Positions 61,394 to 64,000 of a DNA stretch of 64,000 bases are shown here, one piece after another. Position 1 is the stretch's first letter, and every line of letters begins with the position of its first letter. The DNA is from Sphingomonas sp. Leaf230 (GTDB taxonomy: Bacteria; Pseudomonadota; Alphaproteobacteria; Sphingomonadales; Sphingomonadaceae). The translations under genes and the position numbers were made by a program. The notes under the pieces are model-generated. The model was not told where the DNA came from, did no database searches, and saw only the letters and a program-made list of their open reading frames with translations. The stretch covers positions 652,146 to 716,145 of the forward strand of contig NZ_LMKW01000008.1 of the NCBI RefSeq assembly GCF_001421745.1, read 5' to 3'.

Positions 61394-62154
61394 GCGCCCT
61401 CCCGATGCGCTGCGCGTTCGCGGATGCGCAGCCCTTCACCGGCCAACCCCTCACCTATCGCCCACACCAACGCCCCGGCGGCGACGCCGACCAGTTGGTG
61501 AAACAGCACCTCCCGCTGGTCCGCCGGATCGCCTGGCACGTCCACGGCAGCATGAGCAGCAGCGTCGAAGTCGAGGACCTGATCCAGGTCGGCCTCGTGG
61601 CGCTGGTCGAAGCCGCCGCGAATTTCGACGAACGGGGCATGCCGTTCAAGACCTACCTCATCACCCGCCTGCGCGGCAGCATGATCGACGAACTTCGCCG
61701 TCAGGCCACGAGCACGCGCGGCGCGATGCGTCGCCGTCGCCAATACGCAGAGGCGATCAGCACGCTAACCGCCCGCACGGGCAAGGCTCCAGGAGAAGAC
61801 ATGATCGCGCAGCACATCGGCGTCACGATCGAAAAACTCCGCACCGACTACGTCACCGCCGACGCGATCCGCTTCGACTCGATCGACGAGATGTACGCGG
61901 ACGACCTGCCCTGGTTCGCCGACGACACGCCGGACGCATTCGAGCAACTCGCCGACAACGACATGCGCGAGGCCTTGATCAAGGCGATCACCGCGCTCCC
62001 CGAACGCGAGGCGCAGGTGATCCAGCTCTATTACGTCGAAGAACTCAACCTCGAGGAGATCGGCGAAGTCTTCGGCGTCGGCTCAGCGCGGGTCTGCCAG
62101 ATCAAGGCATCGGCGCACGCCAAGCTGAAAAAAGCCCTCGCCCGCCAGCTATAA
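61390..62154 (+). CDS. fliA: RNA polymerase sigma-28 factor FliA
   Basis: A 254-residue FliA/WhiG-family sigma factor. Region 2 has LVKQHLPLVRRIAWHVHG, VEDLIQVGLVALVEAAANF and FKTYLITRLRGSMIDELR. Region 4 has ALPEREAQVIQLYYVEELNL and EEIGEVFGVGSARVCQIKA. It drives late flagellar genes. ATG 61390 overlaps the flhA TGA. Its antagonist FlgM is encoded 3.7 kb upstream. Confidence 0.95.
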   Translation: MSALPMRCAFADAQPFTGQPLTYRPHQRPGGDADQLVKQHLPLVRRIAWHVHGSMSSSVEVEDLIQVGLVALVEAAANFDERGMPFKTYLITRLRGSMIDELRRQATSTRGAMRRRRQYAEAISTLTARTGKAPGEDMIAQHIGVTIEKLRTDYVTADAIRFDSIDEMYADDLPWFADDTPDAFEQLADNDMREALIKAITALPEREAQVIQLYYVEELNLEEIGEVFGVGSARVCQIKASAHAKLKKALARQL

Positions 62155-62160
62155 CGCCCC

Positions 62161-62577
62161 TCAGCCGTTCGAACCGGGCGGCACCGGCGCATGAAATGGC
62201 GCGGCACGGCACCTGGCCGTAGCGCTCCGCGTGACGCTCCCGAGTAGCCGAATGACCTGATGGTCGACCAGCATCGCGGTCCTCCGATCGAACGTCATCA
62301 GTCGAGTCTGACTGCTTTCCCGTACGTCCGCGAGCTTGATCGGATCGGACGCGCGGTCGCTGATCGCATAGGTCTGTTCGGGCCCGCACGCCGCGTAGCA
62401 ATAATAGCCCGCGGCCAGATCGGCGCTGAATGTCAGCGTGTAGGGAACGACCCTTGGCGCATTGCCGCCTGCCCGGATGGTTTCCGTGCCGTTGCACCGC
62501 TCGCCGATCCGGGCTTGTCCAAAAGCAGCGGTCGATCCGAGGATCGCGAGCGTGATCGCACCGATCGCGTGTCTCAT
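62161..62577 (-). CDS. Secreted protein of unknown function
   Basis: A 138-residue protein with a clear signal peptide (MRHAIGAITLAILGSTAAFG-QA). Four cysteines occur in the mature part (ERCNG, YYCYAACG, ARCRAA). PYTLTFSADLAAGYYCY and the DRASDPIKLADV segment give it a beta-strand-rich look. I do not recognise the family. It is convergent with fliA (6-base gap) and stands between it and the flagellin gene; nothing ties it to motility except position. Confidence 0.72.
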   Translation of the reverse strand: MRHAIGAITLAILGSTAAFGQARIGERCNGTETIRAGGNAPRVVPYTLTFSADLAAGYYCYAACGPEQTYAISDRASDPIKLADVRESSQTRLMTFDRRTAMLVDHQVIRLLGSVTRSATARCRAAPFHAPVPPGSNG

Positions 62578-62703
62578 GGTTATCGCCTCGCCCGTGTGAT
62601 CGACGTGCAAACGTAATCCCGTGCCGCGCCGTCCGCCAATGACAATAGCGTCACCGAGCGCCTTCCGCGACGCCGCCCCGACCACGATGACGCGAATAAG
62701 AAC

Positions 62704-62737
62704 GCAAAACCCCGGCAGCCATCGGCCACCGGGGTTT
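62704..62737 (-). terminator. Rho-independent terminator downstream of the flagellin gene
   Basis: Read leftward, AAACCCCGG (62737-62729) pairs with CCGGGGTTT (62715-62707) and is followed by TTTTGCG. A second GC-rich hairpin (GACCGGCACC...GGTGCCGGTC) lies closer to the stop, at about 62768-62815. Confidence 0.8.
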
Positions 62738-62816
62738 CATGCCGCCTCGCGGGAAGCGAGGCGGGTCCGACCGGCACCGTCACCCTGCGGGGGGCTGGTG
62801 CCGGTGCCGGTCCGGA

Positions 62817-63854
62817 TTAACCCAGAAGCTTCAGCACGCTCTGCTGGCTCTGGTTCGCCTGGCTCAGCATCGCGGTGGATGCCTGGCTCAGGATCTGTGC
62901 TTTGGCGAGCGCGGTCGTCTCTGCCGAGAAGTCAGCGTCCTCGATACGGCTCTTGGCGTCCGACAGGTTGGTCGAGTTGGACGTCAGGTTGTTGACCGCC
63001 GACTGAAGCTGGTTCTGGGTCGCGCCCAGGTCGGCGCGGCGGCCGGCGATCGTCGACAGTGCGGAGTCGTAGTTCTCGAGCGTGGCGCCGGCCACCGACG
63101 TACCGGTGTCCGAGACGACGCTGCCGAGGGCGGTCGTCAGGCTGCTGCCGAGGTTCATGCTGATCTTGTCCGACGTGTTTGCGCCGGCCTGGATCGACAC
63201 GACACCGGTGCCTGCCTTGTAATCGGCCGACTGCGGGGTGACGACGGCAGCCTTGTAATCGGCGGACGCCGCCTTGTAGTCAGCAGACGCAGCCTTGTAG
63301 TCGTCCGACGGAGCCACATAACCCTGATCGCCTGAGTTTCCGCCCGATCCTGCCGTACCGACCTGCGCCGTGCCGACCTGCGCCGTACCGACCTGCTTCG
63401 AGACGGTGACCGCTGCGGTGCCGACCTGGCCAGCCGTGCCGTCGAACAGCTTCTGGCCGTTGAACGCGGTGTTCGACAGGACGTTGTTGATCTGCTTGGC
63501 GAGCGAGTTCTGCTCGGTCGTGATGTTGGCGACATCGCTGGCCGAATAGGTGCCGTTGGTCTTCTGGACCTCAAGCTCGCGCATGCGCTGCAAGTTGTTC
63601 GTGACCTCGTCGAGCGCGCCCTCCGCGGTCTGCGCCATCGAGATGCCGTCGTTGGCGTTGCGGATGCCCTGGTTCATGCCCTTGATCTGCGACGTCATCG
63701 ACGACGAGATGGCGAGGCCGGCGGCGTCGTCCTTGGCCGAATTGATGCGCTTGCCGGTCGACAGGCGCTCCATCGAGGTCGCGAGCAGGTTGGATGCCTT
63801 GGTCGATGCATTGGCGGACCGAAGCGCCGAGATGTTGGTACCGATGACAGTCAT
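62817..63854 (-). CDS. fliC: Flagellin with tandem-repeat central region
   Basis: A 345-residue filament subunit. The N-terminal D0/D1 part is canonical ([56 protein letters not shown]). The C-terminal part is also canonical ([40 protein letters not shown]). Between them are VGTAQ repeats (about 150-167) and ADYKAAS-type repeats (about 182-213). GGAGA and the conserved start fix ATG 63854. It has its own sigma-28-like promoter and terminator. Confidence 0.95.
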   Translation of the reverse strand: MTVIGTNISALRSANASTKASNLLATSMERLSTGKRINSAKDDAAGLAISSSMTSQIKGMNQGIRNANDGISMAQTAEGALDEVTNNLQRMRELEVQKTNGTYSASDVANITTEQNSLAKQINNVLSNTAFNGQKLFDGTAGQVGTAAVTVSKQVGTAQVGTAQVGTAGSGGNSGDQGYVAPSDDYKAASADYKAASADYKAAVVTPQSADYKAGTGVVSIQAGANTSDKISMNLGSSLTTALGSVVSDTGTSVAGATLENYDSALSTIAGRRADLGATQNQLQSAVNNLTSNSTNLSDAKSRIEDADFSAETTALAKAQILSQASTAMLSQANQSQQSVLKLLG

Positions 63855-63922
63855 TGCGAAATCTCCGTGATCTTCGACGATCCGCGCCGCCCCCATGGCG
63901 AAGTGCCGATCCGTCAATGTGG

Positions 63923-63949
63923 GTAACGGCCGGTTCGGGACGGACTTAA
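63923..63949 (-). promoter_or_regulatory. Candidate sigma-28 (FliA) promoter of the flagellin gene
   Basis: Read leftward: TTAAGTCC-N11-GCCGTTAC against TAAAGTTT-N11-GCCGATAA: 5 of 8 and 6 of 8 matches with exact spacing, about 69 bases before the ATG. It shares the GCCGTT core with the flgM site. Confidence 0.6.
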
Positions 63950-64000
63950 GCGAAAAAATGCAGCCGGGACCGGGCCTCGCATGCGCCCGTACGTGTGCTC

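Noticed and set aside
63214..63400. CRISPR-like array
   Set aside because: The short direct repeats are in-frame codon repeats within the flagellin gene, with no unique spacers and no cas genes.
1..64000. tRNA, rRNA, riboswitch, insertion sequence or phage genes
   Set aside because: None recognised by eye on either strand; a covariance-model search would be needed to exclude small RNAs.

Overview
The window is GC-rich bacterial chromosome. Gene content, the Ros/MucR-type regulator, pervasive 4-bp start/stop overlaps, GC-rich intergenic palindromes and sphingomonad-like exopolysaccharide (EPS) genes all suggest an alphaproteobacterium of the Sphingomonadales, probably Sphingomonas or a close relative. 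This is inference: no rRNA or other marker gene was seen. I recognised no tRNA, rRNA, insertion sequence, prophage or CRISPR array.

Layout. (1) 1-11037 is mostly housekeeping: an IalB-like secreted protein, rlmN, a TauE/SafE exporter, a two-gene OpuC-like osmoprotectant ABC system with permease and binding protein fused, an SDR, a pterin-carbinolamine dehydratase, a zincin-like peptidase coupled to ccmA/ccmB, a Gfo/Idh oxidoreductase, two small membrane proteins and an acyltransferase. (2) 11040-43523 is a large EPS region. It holds two BY-kinase/Wzc-type proteins, two Wza-type export lipoproteins, an outer-membrane beta-barrel, three Wzy/O-antigen-ligase-type proteins, a Wzx flippase, an Alg14/Alg13-like pair, a WecG/TagA/CpsF enzyme, three GT4 enzymes, one GT2 enzyme, a GT-C-like membrane protein, an OafA-type acyltransferase and a membrane-anchored GH74-like glycanase. 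A peptidoglycan enzyme next to a Rap1a/Tai-like secreted protein occurs twice, near each end of the export genes (SleB-like hydrolase at 11040-12656, L,D-transpeptidase at 26510-27738). No priming glycosyl-1-phosphate transferase is in the window. (3) 43860-44363 is a MucR/Ros-type regulator without any cysteine, followed by a bidirectional terminator. (4) 44450-63854 is a flagellar locus: motA/motB, the flgB-flgL operon, a second MotA/MotB-like pair coupled to flgA, flgM/flgN, a lytic transglycosylase, flhA, fliA and a flagellin with tandem repeats.

Control of the flagellar locus can be read from the DNA. Near-consensus sigma-54 sites precede flgB and the transglycosylase-flhA-fliA operon, with a weaker one before the second stator-like pair. 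Candidate sigma-28 sites that share a GCCGTT core precede flgM and the flagellin gene. This fits a hierarchy of sigma-54 for basal body, hook and export, then FliA/FlgM for filament. MucR lies exactly between the EPS and flagellar loci. A 12-base AT-rich word upstream of mucR recurs upstream of a small EPS-region gene, which makes MucR a candidate for linking the two programmes.

Points most worth following: the two peptidoglycan-enzyme/Rap1a-like modules, the GH74-like protein in a polysaccharide locus, the polymerase/ligase with a C-terminal beta-sandwich, the second stator-like pair, the cysteine-free MucR, the FlgH without a lipid-anchor cysteine, and the repeat-bearing flagellin.
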